From Magnetospirillum sp. (GTDB lineage Bacteria > Pseudomonadota > Alphaproteobacteria > Rhodospirillales > Magnetospirillaceae): a stretch of DNA of 10,000 nucleotides. How positions within the stretch are numbered: position 1 is the first letter of the stretch; each line of letters begins with the position of its first letter. The DNA lies in contig JAIWOG010000244.1 in NCBI GenBank assembly GCA_020217035.1, positions 1 through 10,000 on the forward strand, given 5' to 3'. The translations under genes were made by a program, and so were the position numbers. Positions 1-6,017 of this stretch are shown here, piece by piece. The notes below the pieces were generated by a model. It was given only the letters and a program-made list of their open reading frames with translations. It was not told where the DNA came from and searched no databases.

Positions 1-267
1 TTCGGCCCCGGTCAGGTCCGGGCCTACGCCGCCATGCTGGATCATGCCCAGTCGTTATTGGCGGCGAACCCTTTTCGCCCCGGATCGTTGGACCGCTCGG
101 CGCTGTGGCCGGGCCTTCGACTGTTCCATCTGGAACTGGCAGCGGCTAAAACCGGCGCCGCTTCGCATTGCCTTTACTATCAGGCCAACGCAGACGAGGT
201 TATCGTCCTGCGCGTCCTGCACCAGCGCATGGAACCGGCCACCCACCTGATTGCAGCTTTGTCATAA
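1..267 (+). CDS. ParE/RelE-family type II toxin, C-terminal part (cut by left window edge)
   Basis: The reading frame is open from base 1 to the TAA at 265-267, giving 88 visible residues with no start. An ATG at 34 is in frame, but homologous residues (GPGQVRAYAAML) precede it, so the true start lies left of the window. The family pattern is a helix with alternating Ala and Leu, then ENP-like 'AANPFRPGS', then 'LWPGLRLFHL', then 'CLYYQANADEVIVLRVLHQRMEPATHL', which matches the ParE C-terminal beta strands and the ending VLHxRMxPxxHL. ParE toxins are small proteins of about 95-105 residues, often gyrase poisons, neutralised by an antitoxin usually encoded immediately upstream; that gene would be off-window. 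The central segment 'ELAAAKTGAASHC' is longer than the usual 'FPVGRHxIFYR' turn, so activity is uncertain. prmA follows after nine bases. The family call is fairly sure; toxin activity is inference. Confidence 0.75.
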   Translation, partial: FGPGQVRAYAAMLDHAQSLLAANPFRPGSLDRSALWPGLRLFHLELAAAKTGAASHCLYYQANADEVIVLRVLHQRMEPATHLIAALS

Positions 268-276
268 GGATAAGCC

Positions 277-1176
277 ATGCCCGTCATCTTCCCCGATATC
301 TGGCACCTGCGCCTGATCGTCGCCCCCGAGGCGGTGGATGCCTTCGAAGAAGTGTTCGAACGCTTCGCCGAATCGGTGACCATGTTCATGGAAGACAAGT
401 CGGGCATTTCCGACGGCGACTGTCTGTGGCACCTGGAAGGCTATTCGCGCACGCCGCCCGACCGCGCCCAGATCACCGCCGCCCTGGCCGCCGTTGCCGC
501 CGCCACCGGCCACGACCTGCCGGCGCTCGAGATCGAGCGGCTGCCCAATGTCGACTGGGTGCTGGAAAACCTGCGCGACTTCCCGCCCATCGATGCCGGG
601 CGTTTCTTCGTCCGTGGCAGCCATTGGGACGACAAGGTGCCGGTGGGGCGCACCGAATTGCTGGTGGATGCCGGCACCGCTTTCGGGTCCGGGGAACACG
701 CCACCACGCGCGGCTGCCTGACCATGCTGGACAAACTGGCGAAGCGCCGACGTTACCTGCGGCCGCTGGACTTGGGCGCCGGTTCCGGCATCCTGGGCAT
801 CGCCATGGCCAAGATGTGGGCGGTGGACGTGCTGGCCACCGACATCGACCCGTCGGCGGTCAAAGTGGCCGCCAACAACGCCAAGCTGAACGGCGTCGGC
901 GCCCGCTTCACCAGCGTCGTCTCTGACGGCTATCGCAATCCGGCGCTGAAGAAGGGCCAACCCTTCGACATCATCGTCGCCAACATCCTGGCCAAGCCGT
1001 TGATGCGCATGGCCAAGGACCTAGCCGCCCATCTGGCCCCCGACGGGGTGGCGGTGCTGTCCGGCCTGCTGGAATGGCAGGAACGCATGGTGATGGGGGC
1101 GCACGAACCGCAGGGCCTGCGCCTTCGCGAACGCATCGTCATCGACGGCTGGGCGACGCTGGTCATCGGCCGCTAG
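277..1176 (+). CDS. prmA: Ribosomal protein L11 methyltransferase PrmA
   Basis: This 299-residue protein is the SAM-dependent enzyme that methylates ribosomal protein L11 in the cytoplasm. The length matches the family (about 290-300). An N-terminal substrate-recognition region (about residues 1-105) is followed by a Rossmann methyltransferase domain. The PrmA-specific motif TAFGSGEHATT is at residues 134-144, the SAM-binding glycine loop LDLGAGSG at 164-171, the acidic post-strand-2 motif DIDPSAVKVAANNA follows, and the catalytic-region motif VANIL has N236. The C-terminus carries SGLLEWQE, typical of PrmA. The start at 277 has an AAGGA ribosome binding site at 266-270, overlapping the stop of the toxin gene, so the two could be translationally coupled. 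Nothing is missing or unusual. The neighbouring lipoprotein gene starts 62 bases later and may have its own promoter. Confidence 0.95.
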   Translation: MPVIFPDIWHLRLIVAPEAVDAFEEVFERFAESVTMFMEDKSGISDGDCLWHLEGYSRTPPDRAQITAALAAVAAATGHDLPALEIERLPNVDWVLENLRDFPPIDAGRFFVRGSHWDDKVPVGRTELLVDAGTAFGSGEHATTRGCLTMLDKLAKRRRYLRPLDLGAGSGILGIAMAKMWAVDVLATDIDPSAVKVAANNAKLNGVGARFTSVVSDGYRNPALKKGQPFDIIVANILAKPLMRMAKDLAAHLAPDGVAVLSGLLEWQERMVMGAHEPQGLRLRERIVIDGWATLVIGR

Positions 1177-1238
1177 TTGCCGCCCCCACCCGAAAGGCGT
1201 AGAGTGGGCGCTGGGGCTGGGTTACAGGGGACTACCGC
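1177..1238 (+). other. Gap between prmA and the SPOR lipoprotein gene
   Basis: This 62-base gap is GC-rich and contains a purine-rich ribosome binding site (CAGGGGAC) near its right end. I see no convincing sigma-70 promoter and no hairpin followed by a T run, so read-through from prmA is possible. Confidence 0.4.
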
Positions 1239-2000
1239 ATGAACCGTTTCGTCTTCGTTTGCGCTGCCTTGGCCCTGTCGGCCTGCGCCGCCGACCCGCA
1301 ACCCCAAACGGCCGCACCCGCCAAGCGGGCGGTGACGCCGCCCGGCGGCCAGTGGGAAGTGACCCAGGCCCTAGCCGTCGACCCCACCGGCGGCAACGTT
1401 GCCCCCTATCTGGGGCAGAAGGTGGGGCTTTACGACAAGTCCGCCGGCGACCCGACCGGACGGTCGTGCGACAAGCCGGTCTACATGGGCTGGGAAGCGT
1501 CGGTGGCCAGCGTCGTCGGCAGCACCGCCAAGGGTGACGACCCCCGCCCGGTGATGGAAGTCACCTGCAAGGGCGAAGCCTTCGGTACTTATGTGGGCAT
1601 GGCCGATGGCAGCCTGGTGACCCGGGTCAACAATTGGCTGCTGACCCTGAACCGCGTTCCGGCCGAAACCGCCAAGGCCCCCGAGCCGGTCAAGATGGCC
1701 GAACCGCCCAAGCCGGAACCCAAGCCGGAACCGGCGAAGATGGCGGAACCCGACACGCGCACCATCGTTTACCTGGCGTCCTATCGCACCGAAAAGCAGG
1801 CGCAAGCCGGCTGGAAGGTGCTGGCCAAGAAGTCGCCGATCCTGGCCAAGCAGCAGCCGGTCTTCAACCACGTGGACTTGCCCAAGAAAGGCAAGTGGGT
1901 GCGCCTGTACGGCCTGGCCGGCGACGAAGCCGAACGCGCCGCCATCTGCAAGCAGGTGGGCAAACTGGTGGACGAATGCGGATCGCGCCTGCGCGAGTAG
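1239..2000 (+). CDS. Lipoprotein with C-terminal SPOR (peptidoglycan-binding) domain
   Basis: The 253-residue product begins with a lipoprotein signal: Met-Asn-Arg, a short hydrophobic stretch, then the lipobox L13-S14-A15-C16. Ala at +2 after the Cys gives no inner-membrane retention signal, so outer-membrane sorting is expected. Residues about 35-140 form a domain I do not recognise, with two cysteines (C77, C110) that could pair in the periplasm. A Pro/Lys/Glu linker (about 141-172) contains the repeated unit KMAEP. Residues about 174-250 look like an alphaproteobacterial SPOR domain: 'VYLASYRTEKQAQAGW' aligns with the YxVQLGSFxxxxxAxxxW start, and 'KWVRLYGLAGDEAERAAICKQV' with the second repeat. 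SPOR domains bind peptidoglycan strands stripped of stem peptides, often at the septum. A CAGGGGA ribosome binding site lies just before 1239. The last 16 coding bases and TAG stop belong to the first copy of a 70-bp repeat. The exact role is unknown. Confidence 0.85.
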   Translation: MNRFVFVCAALALSACAADPQPQTAAPAKRAVTPPGGQWEVTQALAVDPTGGNVAPYLGQKVGLYDKSAGDPTGRSCDKPVYMGWEASVASVVGSTAKGDDPRPVMEVTCKGEAFGTYVGMADGSLVTRVNNWLLTLNRVPAETAKAPEPVKMAEPPKPEPKPEPAKMAEPDTRTIVYLASYRTEKQAQAGWKVLAKKSPILAKQQPVFNHVDLPKKGKWVRLYGLAGDEAERAAICKQVGKLVDECGSRLRE

Positions 2001-2051
2001 CAAAAGCCTGCCCGGCGACTGAGGGGCCCGGCACGGGCCTGCGCCTCGCGC
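1982..2051. repeat. 70-bp palindromic repeat, copy 1 (contains the stop codon of the SPOR gene)
   Basis: Bases 1982-2051 recur at 2058-2127 with an offset of 76; 68 of 70 positions are identical. The two differences are T/G at 1998/2074 and A/T at 1999/2075. They fall in the SPOR gene's stop codon: TAG at 1998-2000 here, GTG in copy 2. The copy is internally palindromic: GCGCGAG at 1991-1997 is complementary to CTCGCGC at 2045-2051, and GGCCCG at 2025-2030 pairs with CGGGCC at 2034-2039 around a GCA loop. The two bases that differ are unpaired in this copy. No T run follows, so this is not a canonical rho-independent terminator. It resembles the REP class of intergenic palindromes, but I cannot name a family. 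Confidence 0.9.
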
Positions 2052-2181
2052 AAAACCATCGCGCCTGCGCGAGGTGCAAAAGCCTGCCCGGCGACTGAGG
2101 GGCCCGGCACGGGCCTGCGCCTCGCGCCAATTTCGCGAGTCAACTTGCGGGAATCCATGACAGGGTGTAGGTGAAGCCATC
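2001..2181 (+). other. Gap between the SPOR gene and uup, mostly palindromic repeat
   Basis: This 181-base gap is the longest in the window without a gene. Bases 2001-2127 are the remainder of repeat copy 1 plus copy 2. The remaining 54 bases (2128-2181) hold the left half of the palindrome that covers the uup start. A possible -35-like TTGCGG at 2145-2150 has no good -10 partner, so I do not call a promoter. Confidence 0.6.
2058..2127. repeat. 70-bp palindromic repeat, copy 2 (intact 12-bp outer stem)
   Basis: This is the second copy of the unit at 1982-2051, separated from it by six bases (AAAACC). Here the outer arms pair over 12 positions: GCGCGAGGTGCA at 2067-2078 against TGCGCCTCGCGC at 2116-2127, with one T-G wobble. 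The inner hairpin GGCCCG-GCA-CGGGCC is at 2101-2115. The right arm can alternatively pair with CGCGAG at 2134-2139 (CTCGCG at 2121-2126, seven-base loop). In RNA this would be a strong extended hairpin just upstream of uup. It may be a 3'-end stabiliser or attenuator, or a dispersed chromosomal repeat; the window alone does not decide. Confidence 0.9.
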
Positions 2182-2192
2182 ATGGCTTCACC
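2170..2192 (+). promoter_or_regulatory. Perfect 11-bp inverted repeat covering the uup ribosome binding site and start codon
   Basis: GGTGAAGCCAT at 2170-2180 is the exact reverse complement of ATGGCTTCACC at 2182-2192, with one base (C2181) at the centre. The uup start codon is 2182-2184, and the best Shine-Dalgarno match, AGGTGA at 2169-2174, is in the left arm with six to seven bases of spacing. As RNA this would fold into a stem of about nine pairs with a five-base loop, burying both the ribosome binding site and the codons after the start. As DNA it could be an operator for a dimeric regulator. The symmetry is directly visible; a regulatory function is inference. Confidence 0.6.
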
Positions 2193-3990
2193 ACCTCTTC
2201 TTTCTTTGCGCGACGTGCGCTTGACCTTCGGCGGCAACCCGCTGTTCGAAGGCGTCACCACTTGGGTCGGCAAGGGCGACAAGACCGTGCTGGTCGGTCG
2301 CAACGGCTCGGGGAAATCCACCCTGCTGAAGGTCTTCGCCGGGGACATCCAGCCCGATTCCGGTGAACGCTTCGTCCAGCCCGGGGCGCGGATCGCCTAT
2401 CTGCATCAGGACCCGGCCATCACCACCGCCACCATCGCCGAGTTCATCGCCCAAGGACTGCCCGAGGCCGAACGCGACCAGACCTGGCGCGTCGACGCCA
2501 TCATGTCCGATTTGGGCATCGACCCGGCCCGCAATCCGGCGACGCTGTCGGGCGGCGAAGGTCGCCGCGCCGCCTTGGCGCGGGCTTTGGTCGGCGATCC
2601 CGACGCGCTGCTGTTGGACGAACCCACCAACCACCTGGATCTGCCCGCCATCCTGTGGCTGGAACAATGGCTGAAGGATTACCAGGGCGCCCTGGTGATG
2701 ATCAGCCACGACCGCCGCTTCCTGGAAGCCGTGTCGCGCCAGACCCTGTGGCTGGAGCGCGGTGTGGTCCGTCGGGCCGAGTTCGGCTTCGCCGGTTTCC
2801 CGCAATGGCAGGAAGAAACCTACGCGGCGGAAGAGGCGGAAATCGCCCGCATGAACACCCAGATGCGCCAGGAAATGCACTGGCTGGCCCGTGGCGTCAC
2901 CGCGCGCCGGAAGCGCAACATGGGCCGCCTGCGGGCATTGCAGGGCTTGCGCAAGGAACGCTCGGCCCGCATATCGTCGAAGGCCGACAATGATCGCCGT
3001 GTCGTCTTGGACTCCGATGCCGGCGACATCTCGGGCCGGCTGGTCATCGAAGCCACCAACATCACCAAGGTGTTCGGCGACAAGGTGGTGGCCCAGGGCT
3101 TTTCCACCCGCATCCTGCGCGGCGACCGCGTCGGGCTGATCGGTCCCAACGGCGCCGGCAAGACCACGTTGCTGCGCATGCTGACCGGCGAATTGGCCCC
3201 CGATTCGGGCGAGGTACGGCTGGGCACCAACCTGGAACCGGCCTATTTCGACCAGCGCCGCGACCAGTTGAACCCCGACATCAGCGTCTGGGACACCCTG
3301 ACCGACGGGCGCGGCGACAATGTCTGGGTCCGTGGCCATCCCCGCCACGTGGTCGGCTACATGCGCGACTTCCTGTTCGACGACAACCAGGCCCGCACCC
3401 CGGTCCGGGCGCTGTCGGGCGGCGAACGCAACCGCCTGCTGCTGGCCAAACTGCTGGCCAAGCCGTCCAATTTGCTGATCCTGGACGAACCCACCAACGA
3501 CCTGGACATGGACACCCTGGACCTGCTGGAGGAAATGCTGGCCGATTACCAGGGCACCCTGCTGGTGGTCAGCCACGACCGCGACTTCCTGGACCGGTTG
3601 GTGACCAGCGTCATCGCTGTCGAAGGCGACGGCGACATCCGCGAATATGTGGGCGGCTATTCCGACTATCTGGACCAACGCCCCAAGGACGCCCCCGCCG
3701 AAGCCGCCAAACCGGCCAAGGACGCCGCCGCCGCGCCGCGTCCCAAGGTCCAGGGCAAGCTGTCCTATAAAGACCAGCGCGAGTTGGACGACCTGCCCAA
3801 ACGCATGGACAAATTGCACACGGAAATCGCCAAGCTTGAAACCGAGATGGCCGATCCCAACCTGTACGCCCGCGACGCGTCGCGCTTCGACGCCGTCACC
3901 AAGCGCCTGGATGCCGCCCGGTTGGAGCTGGAACAGGCCGAGGAACGCTGGCTGGAGTTGGAAGCGTTGCGCGAAGAACTGGCGGGATAG
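2182..3990 (+). CDS. uup: ABC-F family ATPase Uup
   Basis: This 602-residue soluble protein has two tandem ABC ATPase domains and no membrane segments. Domain 1 has Walker A GRNGSGKS (39-46), signature LSGGE (122-126), Walker B LLLDEPTNHLD (143-153) and switch ISHD (174-177). Domain 2 has Walker A GPNGAGKT (321-328), LSGGE (411-415), LLILDEPTND (431-440) and SHD (464-466). The basic linker between domains (about 205-265) carries the 'MHWLARGVTARRKRNMGRL' stretch found in Uup. After an Ala/Pro/Lys linker (about 500-525), residues 526-600 form the charged coiled coil ('LSYKDQRELDDLPKRMDKL') that distinguishes Uup from EttA and other ABC-F proteins. Family members act on the ribosome; E. coli Uup is also linked to precise transposon excision and branched DNA intermediates. 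The start at 2182 gives the usual short N-terminus before LRDVRLTFGG, and lies inside an 11-bp palindrome. All catalytic motifs look intact. Confidence 0.95.
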   Translation: MASPPLLSLRDVRLTFGGNPLFEGVTTWVGKGDKTVLVGRNGSGKSTLLKVFAGDIQPDSGERFVQPGARIAYLHQDPAITTATIAEFIAQGLPEAERDQTWRVDAIMSDLGIDPARNPATLSGGEGRRAALARALVGDPDALLLDEPTNHLDLPAILWLEQWLKDYQGALVMISHDRRFLEAVSRQTLWLERGVVRRAEFGFAGFPQWQEETYAAEEAEIARMNTQMRQEMHWLARGVTARRKRNMGRLRALQGLRKERSARISSKADNDRRVVLDSDAGDISGRLVIEATNITKVFGDKVVAQGFSTRILRGDRVGLIGPNGAGKTTLLRMLTGELAPDSGEVRLGTNLEPAYFDQRRDQLNPDISVWDTLTDGRGDNVWVRGHPRHVVGYMRDFLFDDNQARTPVRALSGGERNRLLLAKLLAKPSNLLILDEPTNDLDMDTLDLLEEMLADYQGTLLVVSHDRDFLDRLVTSVIAVEGDGDIREYVGGYSDYLDQRPKDAPAEAAKPAKDAAAAPRPKVQGKLSYKDQRELDDLPKRMDKLHTEIAKLETEMADPNLYARDASRFDAVTKRLDAARLELEQAEERWLELEALREELAG

Positions 3991-3995
3991 ACCCG

Positions 3996-4880
3996 ATGCC
4001 GTTCCGGGACTGGCTGCTGGCGTTGACCGTGGTCACCTTGTGGGGGCTGAATTTCATTGCCGTCAAGGTGGCGGTGGCCACCGTGCCGCCCTTCCTGCTG
4101 ACCGCGCTCCGCTTCGCCTTGGTGGCCTTGGTGCTGGCGCCACTGTTCCGCCCGGCACGGCACCAGTGGAAGGGCATCGTCGGCATCGGCGCCGTGCTGG
4201 GGGTGGGGCATTTCGGCCTGATGTTCGTCGGCGTATCCGGCATGGACGCCGCCAGCGCCGCCATCATCACCCAATTGGGGGTGCCGTTCTCGGCATTGCT
4301 GGCCTGGCTGGCCTTCGGCGAGCCCTTGGGTCTGGGGCGCGGCATCGGCTTGGTCCTGGCGTTTTCAGGGGTGGCGCTGCTGGCCGGCGAGCCCAGCCTG
4401 CCGTCGCTCGTCCCCATGCTGATCCTGGTGGCGGCGATGGTCGCCTGGGCCGTCAGCAACGTGCAGGTCAAGCGATTGGGCGACATCAACCCGCTGGCGC
4501 TGAACGGCTGGATGGCGGTGGCCGCCGCCCCCATGCTGGCGGTGCTGTCCTTCACCCTTGAAACCGGCCACGCGGAATTGCCCGCCCGCATGATGGCCGA
4601 TTGGCGGCCATGGGCCGGAATCGCCTATACCGTCATCGCCTCGTCGCTGGTGGCTTATACGCTGTGGTATGGTCTGTTGCGGCGCCATCCCATGAACCGG
4701 GTGGTGCCGGTCACCTTGTTGGGACCGGTGATCGCCGTGGCCGCTGGCGTTCTGGTGCTGGGCGAGACGCTGACCTGGCAGAAAGTGGTGGGCGGCGCCA
4801 TCACCATCATCGGCGTGGCGGTGGTGCAATTCCTGGGCGGCAACAAGCAGCCGCCGGCCGAACCGGAGCCGGGCACATGA
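3996..4880 (+). CDS. EamA-family (DMT superfamily) exporter
   Basis: This 294-residue protein is almost entirely hydrophobic, with about ten predicted membrane helices arranged as two EamA repeats (roughly residues 5-130 and 138-282). It opens with 'LALTVVTLWGLNFIAVKVA', very close to the start of the E. coli cysteine/O-acetylserine exporter EamA, and contains the conserved FGEPL (end of repeat 1) and LGETLTW (end of repeat 2). Such proteins export small metabolites across the inner membrane; the substrate cannot be read from sequence. It starts five bases after the uup stop, with a GCGGGA ribosome binding site inside the last uup codons, and its stop overlaps the next gene's start (ATGA at 4877-4880). 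The three genes are therefore probably one transcript. The family is certain; the EamA-like substrate is a guess. Confidence 0.9.
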   Translation: MPFRDWLLALTVVTLWGLNFIAVKVAVATVPPFLLTALRFALVALVLAPLFRPARHQWKGIVGIGAVLGVGHFGLMFVGVSGMDAASAAIITQLGVPFSALLAWLAFGEPLGLGRGIGLVLAFSGVALLAGEPSLPSLVPMLILVAAMVAWAVSNVQVKRLGDINPLALNGWMAVAAAPMLAVLSFTLETGHAELPARMMADWRPWAGIAYTVIASSLVAYTLWYGLLRRHPMNRVVPVTLLGPVIAVAAGVLVLGETLTWQKVVGGAITIIGVAVVQFLGGNKQPPAEPEPGT

Positions 4881-5602
4881 TCAATCTGGTGGACTTTCCT
4901 TCCCCCAACCACGAGGAACGCCGCGCCGACATCGTCGACATGCTGGTCATCCACTATACCGGCATGCGAAGCGCCGAAGCCGCCCTGGACCGCTTGTGCG
5001 ACCCCGCCGCCAAGGTCAGCGCCCATTACCTGATCGACGAGGACGGCACCACCTACGCCTTGGTGCACGAAGCCCGCCGCGCCTGGCATGCCGGGGTGGC
5101 GTCGTGGCGCGGGCACACGGACGTCAACTCGCGCTCCATCGGTATCGAACTGGTCAATCCCGGCCACGAATTCGGCTATCGCCCGTTCCCCGATGCCCAG
5201 ATCGACGCGCTGATCGGCCTGGCGCAATTAGTGCTGGCCCGCCATCCCATTCCCGCCCGCAACGTGGTCGGCCATTCCGACGTGGCGCCGACCCGCAAAA
5301 CCGATCCCGGCGAGTTGTTCCCCTGGCCGCGGCTGAAAACCTATGGCATCGGCCTGTGGCCATTCTCGGGCGAGGAAAAGCTGGATTGCCTGCCCCAGGA
5401 CTCGCTGCGCCGTCTGGCCCAGATCGGCTATGACATCAGCGACCCGGTGGCCGCCATGGCCGCCTTCCAGCGACGCTTTCGCCCCAGCCTGGTCAACGGC
5501 GGCAACGATGTTGAGACCGCCGGCCGCATCGAACGTCTGCTGGGCGCCCTGCGCCCCGGCACCGCCCCGGTGGTGTCCTATGAAGGTCAATTTTTGATCT
5601 GA
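4877..5602 (+). CDS. N-acetylmuramoyl-L-alanine amidase, AmpD/AmiD type (Amidase_2)
   Basis: The 241-residue product starts at the ATG of the ATGA overlap with the exporter gene; the frame stays open upstream, but that would place the start deep inside the exporter gene. The Amidase_2 domain (about 1-155) has the zinc ligands H26 (VIHYTG), H133 (GHSD) and D143 (KTDPG), with catalytic-region E91 (GIELVN) and K141. The H-x7-K-x-D spacing equals that of AmpD. Residues about 155-241 form a C-terminal module with 'LDCLPQDSLRRLAQIGYDI' and 'AFQRRFRP', resembling the peptidoglycan-binding domain of AmiD. The enzyme would cleave the amide bond between N-acetylmuramic (or anhydromuramic) acid and the stem peptide. 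No signal peptide or lipobox is visible, unlike E. coli AmiD, so a cytoplasmic recycling role like AmpD is more likely. The architecture is thus AmiD-like and the location AmpD-like. Confidence 0.9.
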   Translation: MINLVDFPSPNHEERRADIVDMLVIHYTGMRSAEAALDRLCDPAAKVSAHYLIDEDGTTYALVHEARRAWHAGVASWRGHTDVNSRSIGIELVNPGHEFGYRPFPDAQIDALIGLAQLVLARHPIPARNVVGHSDVAPTRKTDPGELFPWPRLKTYGIGLWPFSGEEKLDCLPQDSLRRLAQIGYDISDPVAAMAAFQRRFRPSLVNGGNDVETAGRIERLLGALRPGTAPVVSYEGQFLI

Positions 5603-5711
5603 TTTACTTATCAATGTGATTTGACTGATAGGGCTTTATCCAACCCGATTCCGCCCCATCTCTGTTGCGTGTCGGGCGCCCAGGCGCCTTTCCATCACGC
5701 AGGAGTCGGAG
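5603..5711 (+). promoter_or_regulatory. AT-rich gap and probable promoter region of the DUF1476-terC-exoD cassette
   Basis: Bases from about 5588 to 5640 are clearly more AT-rich than anything else in the window, which suggests a promoter. TTGACT at 5621-5626 resembles a -35 box, but no clear -10 follows at 16-18 bases. A short inverted repeat in the leader, GGCGCC at 5675-5680 and 5683-5688 followed by TTT, could form a small hairpin. An AGGAG ribosome binding site at 5701-5705 serves the ATG at 5712. I see no structure resembling a yybP-ykoY manganese riboswitch, although a TerC-family gene lies downstream. Confidence 0.4.
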
Positions 5712-6005
5712 ATGAACACTATCGTCAGGATATCCGAGGACAAGCTGGCTTTCGACCACGACCGCGCCTTCAAGATCCGCGCCAAGGGGGTCAAGCTGCT
5801 CGGCCTGTGGGCCGCTGACAAGATGGGCCTGAAGGACGACGGCGCCCAGGCTTATGCCCGCGCCCTGGTGGCGGTGGACTTCGAGGAACCCGGCGACGAC
5901 GACATCCTGGGCAAGCTGCAAGCCGACCTGGCGCCTTATGGCATCGGCCGCGCCGAGTTGACCGACCGTCTGATCGCCTTCGTCGAACAAGCGGCGGCGG
6001 AATAA
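5712..6005 (+). CDS. DUF1476 protein, ATPase inhibitor subunit zeta family
   Basis: This 97-residue acidic soluble protein matches DUF1476, found in alphaproteobacteria and represented by zeta, the F1-ATPase inhibitor of Paracoccus denitrificans. Conserved family stretches are visible: 'FKIRAKGVKLLGLWAADKMGL' (about 20-40) and 'YARALVAVDFEEPGDDDILGKLQADL' (about 48-73), followed by a C-terminal helix. The N-terminus differs from that of canonical zeta, which begins with a segment like MTTFDDREKAFEAKFAHD; here it is 'MNTIVRISEDKLAFDHD', several residues shorter. The inhibitory region of zeta lies at the N-terminus, so this protein may be a divergent paralogue. It starts behind AGGAG with six bases of spacing. 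terC follows after 12 bases, so co-transcription is likely. The family call is firm; ATPase inhibition by this copy is unproven. Confidence 0.85.
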   Translation: MNTIVRISEDKLAFDHDRAFKIRAKGVKLLGLWAADKMGLKDDGAQAYARALVAVDFEEPGDDDILGKLQADLAPYGIGRAELTDRLIAFVEQAAAE

Positions 6006-6017
6006 GGAAACCAGGCC

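Noticed and set aside
1998..2127. Rho-independent terminator after the SPOR gene
   Set aside because: Strong hairpins exist in the repeats but no T run follows either copy, so the canonical form is absent.
2145..2173. Candidate sigma-70 promoter for uup (TTGCGG, 17 bases, TAGGTG)
   Set aside because: The -10 element is poor, and it would place transcription start almost on the start codon; support is too weak to list.
1371..2348. Minus-strand open frame across the SPOR gene, the repeats and the start of uup (325 codons)
   Set aside because: It contains low-complexity shadow sequence and the translated repeat; the SPOR and uup genes on the plus strand explain the region.
2188..3819. Long minus-strand open frame opposite uup (543 codons)
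   Set aside because: It is the antisense shadow of a strongly supported ABC-F gene in GC-rich DNA; the translation is Gly/Gln/Val-rich without any recognisable domain.
4601..4876. Upstream extension of the amidase reading frame
   Set aside because: It lies wholly inside the exporter gene, gives an Arg/Gly-rich shadow translation, and the family N-terminus fits the ATG at 4877.
5609..5630. FNR/CRP-like site (TATCA...TGATA, TCAA...TTGA)
   Set aside because: The outer and inner inverted repeats have different axes of symmetry, and neither fits the FNR (TTGAT-N4-ATCAA) or CRP consensus.
5603..5711. Possible yybP-ykoY manganese riboswitch ahead of the terC cassette
   Set aside because: The gap is only about 109 bases, precedes the DUF1476 gene rather than terC, and I could not find the paired conserved loops of that riboswitch.
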